Below are positions 23,509-36,863 of a stretch of DNA of 64,000 bases, one piece after another. Numbering within the stretch: the first letter of the stretch is position 1; the number at the start of each line of letters is the position of its first letter. The position numbers and the translations under genes are program-made. The DNA comes from Sinotaia quadrata (lineage: Eukaryota; Mollusca; Gastropoda; Architaenioglossa; Viviparidae): the NCBI GenBank assembly GCA_028829895.1, contig CM054184.1, forward strand, positions 20,223,201 through 20,287,200, given 5' to 3'. A model generated the notes under the pieces. The model saw only the letters and a program-made list of their open reading frames with translations. It was not told where the DNA came from and searched no databases.

Positions 23509-25231
23509 TGTCACAAACGGGAGGGCTCGTTGCAAGCCGACCCCGAGCTGAAGTTAGAGATGCAAGGGGTGAAGTCTATTTTTGGCCTGTTCCGGTGCAC
23601 CTCCAAGAAAAGCCCGTGTGACGTATGCCAGTACTACGTCGCGTCAAGTTGTTACATAGACACACATGACATACACCATTGATGTTTGGGTGGGGCCCAG
23701 TTTATTAATGTCATGCCAAGGAACGTTTTATTGGCGGTGTGTGTTGTGAGTGTGTATCATAAATGTGAATAAATGGACGAACAGACGAACGGTGCAAACA
23801 ATACTAGTACAAATTCTTTCGTCCCTCTCAAAAACTATGAATAACAAGAGAGTTGAAAGATGTTTAAATCAGGTTATTTATTTCCCGATTTAAAAGGGGC
23901 ACTACTCTTTCGCACAGTGATTAATCATTCATTCAACTTTCCAATGTCATACACTCTGTGGGAAATAAGGGGAGATGAAAATGATGAAATTCAAAATATA
24001 ATTACACAATTCTTATGCGGCAAATGGGGCCGCTTTAACAATAGTTGACATGTAAAATAAGCATTAATTTTAACATTACAGTTCGAATTTCACAAATGAT
24101 ATAATAGTGTTCATTTTCTTAGAGTCCTAGCGTTAAGTAGGTGCGCGTTAGCCGTGCTAATTATTACTCACTATTAATGTCAGAGTTCCAAGGAGATGAC
24201 GTAAGCTCACACGTCACTTATAGGCGGCACTTCAAAGTGAAGACCATGACGCAATTGAGGCGTCGCATTACAGGTGAAGATTCTGCAGAATCTAGGCACC
24301 ACTTTCAGATTATCGCTGGGGAGAAATCTGAAATTTAGCTGACTGTTGTCAGCCTCGATAATTGTCGCTGTTTGGTTGTCGTGGAAACGGACACCTCAAC
24401 GACGTTTAGCATTATCGGGTGGAGTCGTCCAGTGGGATGTGTCGTCGCATTACATTGAGTGTAGAAATCCGGATATCTGTAAGATTTATCTCGGTGCTAG
24501 CCTTCTCAATTTGCGGGATAGATGTGTCAAACAACTCAGACAGGGGGGAAGAACAAATTGGTCCCTCGTGTCGTTAACTGCATACAACCAGCGTCGCATA
24601 CATCGGGTTTTCTTTGACAGCGAACTTTCCACTTTGCCAAAAGTTATACTGAGTAATTTTGCCTCGTTACTCAATATATGGCATCAGACGGATGGAAAAC
24701 GGATGGAAAGAGATTTTTGCAGCTTTCCTTTATGAAATCTCTGTACATGAGATAATTCATACGTGAAGTTAGACTGGCTTCAGACGAATCGACGTTTTCA
24801 ACATTGAGAGTAAGATCTTCATTTTGCCTCTTATATAGCTTTCACTAAAGGTTTCCAAAACTTCCAGAAGCTATGTCCTGTGACATGATTTTTGCCTTGG
24901 ATATATAGTGGTAATCGTGATGCACGCTTTTCTGTGGTCAATTCTAATGCGCACTGGCCATTTCTCTCGTCAACAACATGTGACTAGTATTGCGCAGTTG
25001 TCCCATTGTTTAATATACATATCTTTCACAAACTAATATATATATTCAATATGATAATTGACACACACTGCGTCACGAACGTCTGTCTACTAAAGAGATC
25101 TTAGGTGACCGTTACTGGAAGTTACATGCTACATATGAAAATAACAAAACTCGGGTTACTTCAACTAGTTTTGTTAGCGGTTTATTAAAAATGAAATAAA
25201 ATATAATTTCTGTCCCTCATTTCCTGTGACA
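23509..25231. mobile_element. 1,723-bp LTR-like insertion (solo LTR candidate)
   Basis: Unit B has an uninterrupted site at this point, so the ends are defined to the base. The element begins TGTCACAAACGGGAGGG and ends TTTCCTGTGACA. It is flanked by a direct repeat ATTAC (23504-23508 and 25232-25236) that is single in unit B (44969-44973). TG...CA ends, a short inverted terminal repeat (TGTCACA) and a 5-bp target duplication are the hallmarks of an LTR retrotransposon. The absence of gag-pol suggests a solo LTR, though long for one; a non-autonomous element is the alternative. AT-rich AATAAA-like signals lie close to the 3' end. Internal frames (for example 24346-24735) are unrecognised. Confidence 0.85.
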
Positions 25232-25236
25232 ATTAC
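25232..25236. repeat. Right target-site duplication ATTAC
   Basis: The five bases immediately after the GTGACA terminus. Flanking AAAGTTTCTTCGCG resumes the alignment with unit B. Confidence 0.9.
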
Positions 25237-26239
25237 AAAGTTTCTTCGCGATTCTTTTGTACTTAAAGGTACTTTTAGACCTGATGAAAACTTACTCTAT
25301 GCTTTACACACTATCAGGTTTAGCTATGTCTTGCATTTCTACATCCATGTACCTTTATGCACACACTTTGCAAAACAACACGACATGGAGAGGGCGGTTT
25401 TTAACAAGGTGTACAAATTTATTTTAACACTATATGTAAATGACAAATCAATGCTAATCTTCTCAGAGGAAAATACAATATCTCCATAAGAGGAGATTAT
25501 CCTTAAAATCAGGAATGTCTTGTGCTACTTGAATATTAAACTTCGTCCACACCATTACCATTACGCCCATCCAGTGAGTAAGAAATTTTTTAAAATTTAA
25601 CTACCCATAACTATCTGACTTGATTAACTATGGTTCATATTTCCACCCATAAACTATTAATAAAGCGTATAAATAATAGATGAACGTGTTTGAGTACATT
25701 AAATTGCAAATTATGAAGGATGGGGATTATAAAATTTAGCAATAATCAGAGTGGCTGAAACTATTATTAGTTTTCTTTCCTACTCCTGGTTGGACAATTA
25801 ACACACGCTCTATAATTGTCCACTATACATGTCGGGCTAAATTAGTATGAGAAGGGTTTGAAATGTACTAAAGCACATGTGGGGATTCCGTTAATAACGC
25901 ATTCATTCATGAAAAGTTCAGACGTAAAAGATAAATCGAAAACAATTAAGAAAGCCGAGTAATTCCTTTGACATAGTACGTTGACACTGTAGAGGTTGTC
26001 CACAGTTTGTTGATTTTACAGTCACATAGCTTTGCTTAAGGCAGCACTAAATTTCAGGCATATTTCATCTATAAACTCCTTTCTCTTTTACACACATTCT
26101 CAACGTACAAATCTGCAAAAATATTCATTATCCAGATACACATGCAGCATAACAAATAGAGCATCAATCAAAATTCACAAGTATAATGTACAACGTAATC
26201 AAATTGGTGAACAGAAATAATGGTTCGATTACATAAGCA

Positions 26240-26680
26240 TTTTCCAGTTCAAATCATAGATCAATAGCAAACATGTACGAACTATTTCTAAGTCCTTTCT
26301 TTCGTTATCAGTCAGTTAACTTACCATAAGCTAATAATCGTCTTTATGACGAGAATCAATTTATGTCAAAATCAAATTGTTTAGCATACAGATTTTCTTC
26401 AATGAAGCAAAGTTTGGTCCATTCCTATTAGATTAATTTGTTATGAACAAGTGTGGGATTATTAGTCAAAACATTTACTCATCTAGTTGGAATTGGTTTG
26501 GATTGCATCATCACTTTCTAGCATATTCTTTACCTGAGTTGTTTACTCTAACTTTAACACTTACACAAAATACCATTAAAAGCAGTCACTTAACATTGGC
26601 AACAAATACATAATTATTAAGTTTAGAAATAGGGATAAGCAAATAACTCAACATGTTAGAATGCGGTCTAAATATGTTTT
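26240..26680. repeat. Internal repeat within unit A, paired with 30925-31320
   Basis: Collinear matches to 30925-31320 include ATCAATAGCAAACATGTAC, TTGGAATTGGTTTGGATTGC against TTGGAATTAGTTTGGATGGC, TTACCTGAGTTG and AGAAATAGGGATA/AGAAATAGAAACT. Unit A is therefore itself partly built from an older duplication. The downstream partner is deleted in unit B. Confidence 0.75.
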
Positions 26681-27204
26681 TTGTATTAACATTTATATAT
26701 TTGTGAGACAGCTATCTCAGCCATGAGTCATTAAGACGAAGTACAGGAAAAGTATGGATGTTCGTTCTCCATTGCGCATAACCATTATTCTCAATCGAGG
26801 TACAACTCGACTAATGACTGCATTCACTTCTTGATAGAAATGATCTGCAACAGTGAGTAAAGTCCCACTGCATTTAATATTCATCATGGTCTAAGAACAC
26901 TTGCAATAAACTATGTATTGCAGTAGAGTCTAAAATCAAACATAAGATAAGGTGAAATGAACTGGAATACGTCTAGCCTCACTGTTCACTAAAAAGTGCT
27001 TGATACCCCTCAACAAATGTCGATATGTATTTAGGAAATAAAATAATTACATTTAGATTTCTATTAGCCTATTGACCATGGTCGATGCACTCTATTATTA
27101 AAGTGCTTAACATTTATTTCCTGAATTGTTATGGGACTTTAACCTATGGCAGTTACATTCTATACTTCTGAATGTATTTTTTTCAAATATCTAGCGATAT
27201 AGAT

Positions 27205-27367
<163 letters not shown>

Positions 27368-27459
27368 CCGAAACAATGAACTTAATATAAAATTAGTTAA
27401 AATAATCCACAATTCTGCTAAAGCAAATCAAGCGTCTTTGAATAAAACGATAATACATT

Positions 27460-27612
27460 TAAATTATAATATTACTAAACTGTTTATAATTACAAAGTTG
27501 AATAAATGAAATGTATTATAATATTACATAGCTGTTTATAGTTACAAGGTTAAGTAAATGAAATGTATTATAATATTACTAAACTGTTTATAGTTACAAA
27601 GTTGAGGAAATT
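27460..27612. repeat. 52-bp tandem repeat, about 2.9 copies
   Basis: The anchor ATTATAATATTAC recurs at about 27462, 27514 and 27566 (52-bp period), each followed by an ACTGTTTATA(G/A)TTACAAAGTT-type segment. Unit B has a single unit at about 47212-47265. The expansion in A, or contraction in B, post-dates the large duplication. Confidence 0.9.
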
Positions 27613-28669
27613 AACTGTATTTCAAGGCATTATAGAGCAACCTAAAGCAGTCGATGTATCATATCACATTGATACACTTATTGAATGCATTTGCCTAAAA
27701 TATGTTCAACTCATATGTCGACACTAACGGTTATCTTAGTGTGTTTTTTTAACTAGCAATAAGTATCTTCAGTTTATATTCATTTTAACAAATAGATCCT
27801 TGGATATCAAGATGAAGCTTAAAATCATGAATCTACATTTTAAACATGATAAATTTTATTACTGGGAGCATCTACATTCCTCTAAGTTACGGGAAAGTTC
27901 ATAAATGTTTATTTTAAATTATATTTTAGTAAACATATTATGAATACTTGTCATTTTTCCTTATATTTGTCTGATTTTTTTAAAATATTTCATTTTCCTT
28001 AAACCATGTTTCATTAATTTAATATGTGACATAGTGTGACACACTTCGACTCAGTGCGAGGATATATATTCATGTCTCTCCTATACGCCATGACAACACG
28101 ACTCACGAAAGACATAAAATAGACATTTTACAGTAACAGGCAGTCATTTACAGCTTACCTATAGGAATGGAAACTGATGTGTATTCTCCAACTCAATTAA
28201 GATTACAAATTGCGTTTCCACCTGCGCTCAGAACCACTTTCATATGTAGTATTCTATAATCTTCCCCGTAAAACAATATGTCAAACGCTGGATTTTCTCA
28301 AAAGCGAAAACGTGAGAATACTAAGAGATGTAGAAGAGAGAGAACTAGAAACTGATAGAAAGAAGTAAACGTTTAGTTTATTTTCCTGGTTTCATACTTC
28401 TATAAGTTTAATTATACTCATGCATTTCGAAAACTAAGACGATTGTGTTGCCGAATATCGTTTAACTTTTTCCTATTACCAATTCTTTCAATCATTATTT
28501 TAAAATATTCTTTATACAGGTAAAAGCTTAGGGAATAACTAAAATCTATTTCTTAAAGAGCGTTTTGAATAAATGTCCTCTTCGTACTAAAGTATAGTGT
28601 ACAAATCAGCTATATGACAGATTCATTTAATTTATTTTCTGCATGATATTCTGATATACACCGGATGTG

Positions 28670-28870
28670 GTGAGGTACCCTGGGATTACTTTGCAAAAAT
28701 GTACTATATAGATATTTATTAGTTAATAATATTAAACGTGTACAAATGCTGATGCAGGGTATGTCAGCAACTTTTACACCGATATGAGGATGCGCCGTCG
28801 ATCAGTTTGAGTTGAATCACGGCTCCCACTCAACAATAGACTGAAAAATAAATATACAAACAGATATGCA
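28670..28870 (-). repeat. Dispersed repeat 'a', inverted copy in unit A
   Basis: The reverse complement of this block aligns with 19640-19855 through the TACCCTGGG, 'CTGATGCAGGGTAT' and 'ACACCGATAT...CTCCCACTCAACA' segments. The unit B counterpart is 48325-48500. Confidence 0.7.
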
Positions 28871-29329
28871 GACGAACAGATAACGTCACATTGTAATTAC
28901 ACTATGACTACAATTTACGACAACATTAAAAAAAAGAAGATTTGTTTCACTAACAGATGCACGAGACTGAAACAATTAACAATAATTTAATAAAGAAAAA
29001 TTTTAATTGTATTTAAATATAATAGAGCAAAATAAATTCTTGATATCATTTTTTGTTATAAATATATATGTATGTACAAGCATTTTAAACTAAAGATATT
29101 GTCTTTACGAGTTCAGTCAATTTTAATATTCCACACAGTAGTCACTTCCCATGGAAAATTGAACTTCTCACAGGATACGTAACAGGAAGACGTAGGCAGC
29201 CACTTTGAACATAGACATAAACTTTTTGGTAATTGCGGATCTTAAATATTGAAAATTACTATATTAATAAATTCCTAATTAGCCATATGAATCTGAAAAT
29301 AAACTAGGGTTTAGAAATTTTGACACCTC

Positions 29330-29470
29330 TGGAGACCTTCGTTATGATTATTATTTATTAATTAATAACGCATAACTAATTACAAGTTATTGAGAATCTT
29401 AATTTATAGTTATTAATATTTCTCCCACAAGACCAATATGTCTCTCACTTTGTGGATTATAAGGGTATCG
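29330..29470 (-). repeat. Dispersed repeat 'b', inverted copy in unit A
   Basis: GAGAATCTTAATTTATAGTTATTAAT and the preceding ATTATTTATTAATTAATAACGC region align with the reverse complement of 20150-20290 (TTAATAAAATAAATTAAGATTCTCATCA). Unit B counterpart: about 48965-49080. Confidence 0.65.
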
Positions 29471-32400
29471 TAAAACTCTACTCTTATACACAATAATAAG
29501 ATAGATTTTCTTTTTTGGGGGGAAATGTAAATCTTATTTCACTTTCCCTATGTATGTACATGTTGCATTCTAGGACATCATTATAAATTCTAGAAATGCT
29601 CTTTGAATTTAAGTTAGTTGATTTAGTATAAACTACACACTAGTGTTTATCAAAGACTCTCTTGACTTTGAATCTGCGTGGAATGATACTTGGATTAGAG
29701 TTGTCTCTCGCCATAATTTGGGTGTGGGAAAATACTGGTTATGTTTTTGACATATTCTCTACTGTTATAATTCTTATTGATTTATACAACTGTACTTAAA
29801 AGCATAAATGTACTTCAACATATTAATATTTTGTGCATATAACTAAGCTCGTTGTATCTTATAATGAATTGGTGGATAAAGTTAGAAACTGAAATATATT
29901 TCGTTGAATGACTGTGAAAGAGAAGATAGATAATATCACCATTCTACAGAAGGTTATTGTCTTTTTGCACAGTCAGAAAACTTCCAGTTACCTTCACTGG
30001 TTACCTGTTACCTACACCAGTTAACTTCACATGTTACCTTATTATAACTTCACTCTATCTTCATCATTATCACAATCATTATGGTTGTTGTTATATGTAT
30101 GTTACGTGTACATTCTTTGGACTCGTCTTACTTTTGGCTGGGCGCTTGTGATTTTCTGTGACATTTGCTTTGGCTGTACTTTGGTCTTCTGAAGCCAGGA
30201 GGCACTATGTTCTTGTTTGTCTGTATTCCCACACTCGTGAAGCAGAGGTCGTGAGACTCTGTTCAGAGTGTGGCCATGACGTCATATACACATATAGGGC
30301 AGAGAGAGAGGAAGGCCAAGTAAAGGGTAAAATATCATTTCCCCTCTATGAAAATCCCTACTGCCAGGTTGTGAACTCTACTCAATGAACTAACTTTGCT
30401 AATAACAGACTGTGGTAATCCTAGACAATTGATCAGAGAGTTTCAGCCCACATACGTAATAGAACTGTCGAACTGTCTAAAGAGCCTATATTCTGTGTAT
30501 CTGATTCGTCTATTTTCTATGTCATTTGTTCATATTTGCTTCAAACTGAATTTCTGTGCTGTATTAACTTGTTATACTTATAATAAATTCTATTTCTTAT
30601 TGTTTACACCATTGCTCTTGTTATATAATTGGGTTTGAAAGGTTAGAGCAGTTGGGGGCGTACATTATTAAAGTGAGGTATAAAGGACCTTGTTTTAAGG
30701 GGGTGATACTGCTCTGCAAGAACATATGTCAGGTCAGGGATAATTCATGATGATTCACTGTATACTATGTATTACTCTTGGAAGAGTCCAAGGGAAGTCT
30801 CTATCCAGTTCACCCACAACTGAGAGGTGTAAATTATCGTAAACATATTAATGATAATTCTTCTCACAATTAAGAGGCCCTCTAGTAATCACATAATTAA
30901 TTTGATTACAGCTAAGGAAAAACCTATTATACATGGATCAATAGCAAGCATGTACAAAATTTACCAAAAGCTTAGGATCGCCTTTGATGACCAGACTTGA
31001 GTTAACGTCAAAATGAAAGTGATGAGAATATAGAACTCTCTTCAAATGGGTAATTTTCGGTCTGTCCCTATTGAATGAAATTGTTATGAACAACTCAGAC
31101 TATGGGTAAGAAAAACTACACATTCACTTGGAATTAGTTTGGATGGCATCAGCAAGTTCTAGGATATTCTTACCTGAGTTGCTATTTTAAATCTAGTACT
31201 TACAAAAATATCATCAGTCACATTAACTGAAATTTATGTCATGTTGACATATGACAAATTATATAGCAATTAAATTTAGAAATAGAAACTGACAAATTTA
31301 CTTCACCACAGACATGTATATAATAACATAACAGTCTCTTTAAAAAATTCTTAACCATTCACACAATACAAAGACGCTTTTGCCTTTTCTAACCAAGCGT
31401 GTTTCTTTCTTCCTTTTACAACCCGTACATAATAGAAGGACTCGTAACGACTCATTCAAAGAGTTCGTTTACAAGAGTAAAGTTTTAGAATTCTTCTACC
31501 AAGTTTTCTCAGACAAGAAACCACGCCCACTTGAACCTTGGCTAACTCTTAATCAATCGAATTTACGAATACACCCAGAGCTAATTAATATGTATGATTT
31601 TCTCACATCTTTTATACCCACATTATGTCAGCACACATATCACCTATCCATAAACAAGTTCAGGGTTGCATCAGCCTAAAAGGTGAATAACAACATCACT
31701 GAATCAAAACGAGATGTATATCTAAGCCATTTAGTCGACCGTTGCTTTCTTTACTGGGGGGGGGGGTAAAGTTCTCACAGAACAATAACAACAGCCCTAC
31801 TCGTGGCTACCATTCAACATGCTCTCATTCAATTAAAACAACTTATCTCTTCATCCAGCACTTTCACTTCAGAAATAATCTTTATCATAAAACCATGAAC
31901 GATACAAAAATTACAAATAACACGTCATCTTAAAAGTATAGATTAGAAATGAAAATTTATATTTAAAAATTTGTGAGAGGATTCCCCATCATATGACACT
32001 AGACACCATTTAAAAATCTGTATATTTGAAAATGCATAAATAGAATATGTTCTAAAAGTGAATACACTTAAATTATAAGACGCAACATCAAAGAGCATCA
32101 AAGTAATTGAATACTAGAGTAAAATTGAACACTAAATACCCAACCTGATTGGTAAGCTGAAGACGAATATTGTGGATCATTTTCACTTTTGCCGATTTAC
32201 CTCCCCTGGACTTCTATTTACTGATTTATGTAACGGGTGAAGTTTACGGTAGAAAATCAGCAAATCTTAAACTACCAGGTGCAATTAAACAGACGTGTGC
32301 ATACATTTCAGCACATATCTAAGAGAACGTTTGTCACTCACATTTCCGCCGCCGCCAAATGTCTAGACGTTAGAGGTAGCTATTTTGAAAAAGTACAAAT

Positions 32401-34149
32401 AGTTATTGCTTGATAAACATTCACTCTGTATAGAAAAAAATATCAAGGTTGACACACATCGTAGTCACCATCATTATACTTATTATTCGTTGCAATTAAC
32501 ATTGAATAAGGAAGTTTATTGTCGAATATTTCATTTTTTAAAAACACATATTTTATTTTGAAGTGCTAATTTTTTTGAATGTCCGTCCCCCCAAATATTT
32601 TAATATTAAAGACTACACAAGTTAGAACATTTTGTCAGCAGAATATTACGTTGCTTTGTTATTTTTGTTGTTGTTTATTTCAGAATAATTTTCCAAGAAT
32701 GCAGCAACGCGATTTCTGAAAGGCATAAACATATTGAGAGTGAAAACAAGATAAGCCTAAGCGTAAAGAAATCACAATCGTAAACAAATATCTGTTGAAA
32801 CAACGCTCATGAAATTAGGTTTTAAATTTCAGTTATACACGTAAATATACACATATATAAATGTGTGTGAGGCTTTATTAATATATACGTTAGAATAAAA
32901 TGCATTACAGTAAGATAATACTGTTAATATATGCTTTTAATAAGAAAGTGGTATTAAAATACTTTGCAATGAAAACGGATAAAAGCAATTAAACACTTAA
33001 AAGTAATAACTTTTGTGGGACTAGGTTGTATGGATACTAACTTATGTATAGAGCAGGATTTTTCGGTTGTACAAGCTGACACCCGAAGATTCAATGAGAC
33101 CGCAATTTGATGAAAAGTAAATGACTATAGCTTTTCTAATCTCAAAGATTTGGGGGGGGAGGTGGTTACATTTACTCCATGTGTAGACACATTATGGTAT
33201 ACACAAATATCATTGGAATTTGAAATTTAAGAAAGAATATTGTATTTAACAGTCCGATTTAATGCGTATTTTAAAACATATTGCTTAAAATATATTTATC
33301 TAGAACAACCACCTTACATAAAGCAAGCTTACATTTTTTCCGCTTAATAAGAATGCGTTCTTCTAATTAATTATACAAAATATATTTTGCTGTAAGAAGG
33401 ATGCATTTGGTTTTGGTAAAGCAAGGAATGGTTCTGAGATGCTCCAGAGAAAATTATGTCTGTAGGTAACAAGATGTTTTAGCTATAAAGCAGGCAACAC
33501 CTATTTCTTTATGCGAATTGGAACTCGATCAGAAAAAGTTTCCATTGTTCTGACCATCACAAACGTTTCATTTAAAATTGTTCAAAACAAGAATGATTTA
33601 ATACTCTATTGTACATCGCCGCACTCACAGTACGACAATATTACTTGTAATTAGGATTTGACACTTACTAAAGTGTACTGTTCATTTTACCTCTTACCGC
33701 ACTGAATATAAGAAATGCACAGAATTAATTTTTCAACAGAGTTAGAAAACGGGTGAAGTAAATATGCAAAAATAAAGAATACTGATTGTTTTAGTATTTA
33801 CTTAAACCTGTTGGATATCATTTAAAATCATTCATAATAATGTGTGTATTCTAATTTAATCATGCTACCATTTGTGATGAACAACGTATTTACTAGGACA
33901 TATATTTTTAATATTTTTCACAATAGTATTAATATTATTAAGCGTCATTGCTATCAACTGTGCATTATTTGCACTCGCTATTTATGGATCCTTCCAAAAC
34001 TTGTTTCAATAAAGATTTCGGTACACGGGTTTAAAAACTTAAAGTTTTGGGGGTCATTTATGTGTTTATTTTATTAAGATATTTTCATTAAGAAACTGAA
34101 ATGTTCGTACGAGAGTATACTTTTGTAGCCCGAAAGAAGTATGTATTTT

Positions 34150-34480
34150 GAGTAATAGATGTAATGGCTGATTGAGAGAGAATGGTCTTTCATGCATTTA
34201 GCTATTGACATGTTATACTTGCGTTTTAAGTAGAGATATATGATGTGAGTAGACTATTATTTCTACAAATTGTGTATGATGCTTGACATTGTTTCTAGTG
34301 AACCGCTCATAAAATTGACATGTTGTATTTATTATGCTGTATACGTATATCGGGCTAATAAATACATTAAAAAAAATATGTAAGTTGAGATTTGAATGTA
34401 ATAAAAAATGGAGTTAAATAAACTGGAAACTAAGCGTGTGTACCCTGGTTACATTTTACAGTAATTGTGAACATTACACT
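34150..34480. repeat. Junction-repeat fragment inside unit A
   Basis: GAGTAGACTATTATTTCTAC, CTTGACATTGTTT and ATAAACTGGAAACTAAG match the middle of the longer repeats at 40440-40830 and 58780-59060. The copy in unit B is at 53370-53690. Confidence 0.75.
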
Positions 34481-36156
34481 TCTGAATTTGTTACAAATAT
34501 GCATGAAATACTATTGCTGCATCACCCAGACAAGGTTATGTATAAACTTTTATTCCATTCGAGTCTGTGATTTAAGATGAACATTATGTTTAGCGAAGTG
34601 ATCAAATCCTCCTTCTCTCAGCAAGAGAGAGAGCAAAACTTGATATAAAGTGTCAATGAAGGTCTAACAAAAAGGCAAAAGAAAGTATGAATGTGGGCCC
34701 ACAGAGAACTCTGCAATATAGTAAGTTGCACACGACCAGAGTTGTTTCGCTTATCTAAGTAGAGTAATATGATAATACAATATGTTCCGTCGACTGACTG
34801 ATTCAGTTTTATTCATTTCAGTAAACTTGGGTTAAAACCTACACGAGACATAACTCGATCCAAACCAAAGGAATTATGGACCAAGAGCTGTTGATTTGCA
34901 TCAGAGGAAGTTTCGATATTTCGATGACTGGTTACGGACATTTTCTGTTTGCCACTAGTCCAGGGAAGCAGGAATGTGCGACGCCACATGGTCACGTCAT
35001 TTCCATTTCTGCCGTGGAATCCATGTCTGAGAGTTCATGAACTCTTGACTGTCATGATGAATTGACCAAAATCTGACTCTAGTATTCGTTATGTTGAGAA
35101 CGAATAATATAGGAATCATACCACATTCTTAACTTTTTCTTATTAATGTAACTTTGTAAATATTATGTATGCTGATTTCTGATTTATTAAATTGTTATTA
35201 TTTTCACTACATCTTAATTAATTCTTTGGATGACCGAAAATCGTGATCATCTGGGGCAAGCCGCAGATATATTGACATATTTAATTAATTAAGGGGAGAG
35301 TAATATGTCACCTATCCTAGCAGTAACATTAACTAGTTTACTTGTTGCTATTAATAGATAAATCTCTCCACGTTAAGTTCTTTTCATCAGGTGTTAATTT
35401 AGTGATTGGAAGAATACACTAGACCGTATAGCTGTTAGTAGTAATAATGCTAATAACCTATACCAGTAACTTTAACAATTAATATGTTAAGCTCATACAC
35501 AAACCCCACACATAATGAAGAATACCCCAAGGGTTTACAAATAGTTCCACTACATTCATAGTCGCCTTTCCATTTATATCTTAACCTGCTTAACCGAAAT
35601 TAAATCACCCCGACCCTCCCCTGCATACTTTAACAGTCGTCCATAAAATTACAGTTTAGAAAAATAAAGTAACAAATATATGTATTAGTCAATTGCAACT
35701 TATGTTATTTCATGATATAATAAATATGTACACACAATGTAAACTATTTCATAATCTAACTAACAATTGAATCAATACTCGCACGCACTTCAGTGTACTT
35801 TAATACATTAAATCAAAGTAATGAAAATTTTAATTAATTTCACTCAAGTCATACACTGTGGTCATACAGTTAGAACTACATAGGGATTGTTCAGGAACAA
35901 GTGCCCTCCTGAGGCAACCATCAAGAAAATTAATAGTCTATCATCATAATTGAATACACACTACAAAAAGAGTAATAGGGTAATAAAAGAAATACAGTAA
36001 ATAAGCAGCATTTACAAAGCTATATTATTATTGACTTCGGTTTAGATACCTTCATATATAAGCAATTCCCTTCTAGTCTGTCTATGGAGAGGTGTTGGCT
36101 CCAGTTATTTGTTGATGCCTGTTTCGTTGTTTTCTTCAATTTTTCTTGTGTCTTTG

Positions 36157-36610
36157 TTAGGGTTGGTATAATCCACTCATCTTTACTACTTCTATCGCTT
36201 CCTCATTGACATGATTCTTCCACATGTAGTTCACAATGCCTATCACTTCTCCATTAAAGACATCTTTAATTTTTATGAGGCCTCTGCTTCTCATTTCCCG
36301 AGATACATAGGGCATGTCTACGTCTGCTCTTGGGTGTGGGGCGTATGTACTGCGAGTTTCTTGTTTTTCTATTAATATTATTTATTTTATTCGTTGTCCA
36401 ACCCATGCTACATTCAGTTTTCCTGATTACAGGTACTGAGTATGGTTTATGAATTTGTATTTTGCTAGCCCCAATTAGCTTGAGGACTTGCTTAACCTAT
36501 TTTTCAAACTGTCACTAAGCCTTTTACTTCACTCTGCATATTTTCTTGATGTTGTAGTATTTCCAGGTATTTATATCATTTCCCACTGAATTATCGTTGA
36601 TCTTTCCTAT
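36157..36610 (-). pseudogene. LINE reverse transcriptase fragment (unit A)
   Basis: On the minus strand a decayed polyprotein tail reads through frames. It includes KYLEILQHQENM near 36570, a VPVI segment near 36440, then APHPRADVDMPYVSREMRSR and LIKIKDVFNGEVIGIVNYMW, ending at a stop at 36157-36159. This is the same C-terminal block as at 4705-4833. Frame changes and stops show it is dead. It pre-dates the large duplication because unit B carries it at the matching place. Confidence 0.65.
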
Positions 36611-36863
36611 GTCGGCCTTCTGTTGTTTTGATCCTGCCTTTCTAGACGATATTTCTTCCATATTTAAAACTTTATGTCAAACTTCCTTTAAAAAAATTCC
36701 GCATTTCATAGGTATGCCTGCACTTTCTATTTTGTTGCATGCTATTGTGGATTTCCAGCTTGTCATTGATACTTGTATATGGTTTGGTACTGATGGATTA
36801 TCTTGTACACTGTTATTGTTTTAAGTATCCGTTAACGTGAGAAATCATATATATATATATATA

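Noticed and set aside
24346..24735. 129-aa ORF inside the LTR-like insertion as a transposase or accessory gene
   Set aside because: No catalytic motif or recognisable domain, and an overlapping opposite-strand frame of similar quality exists.
23509..25231. Insertion in unit A as a DNA transposon (TIR element)
   Set aside because: Inverted terminal similarity is limited to TGTCACA and the target duplication is 5 bp with TG..CA ends, which fits an LTR better; not fully excluded.
26221..26245. GGTTCGATTAC as a tRNA/SINE box B (also 45965)
   Set aside because: No box A at proper distance, no cloverleaf and no poly-A or poly-T tail.
29957..30388. Open frames repeated in both units (49579-49773)
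   Set aside because: They are kept only because the DNA is duplicated; frames differ in extent between copies and 30158-30388 is broken in unit B.
31380..31679. 99-aa ORF conserved between units A and B (50599-50898)
   Set aside because: The substitutions are nearly all non-synonymous and the frame is absent from the inverted relative at 19 kb, so no sign of protein-level selection.
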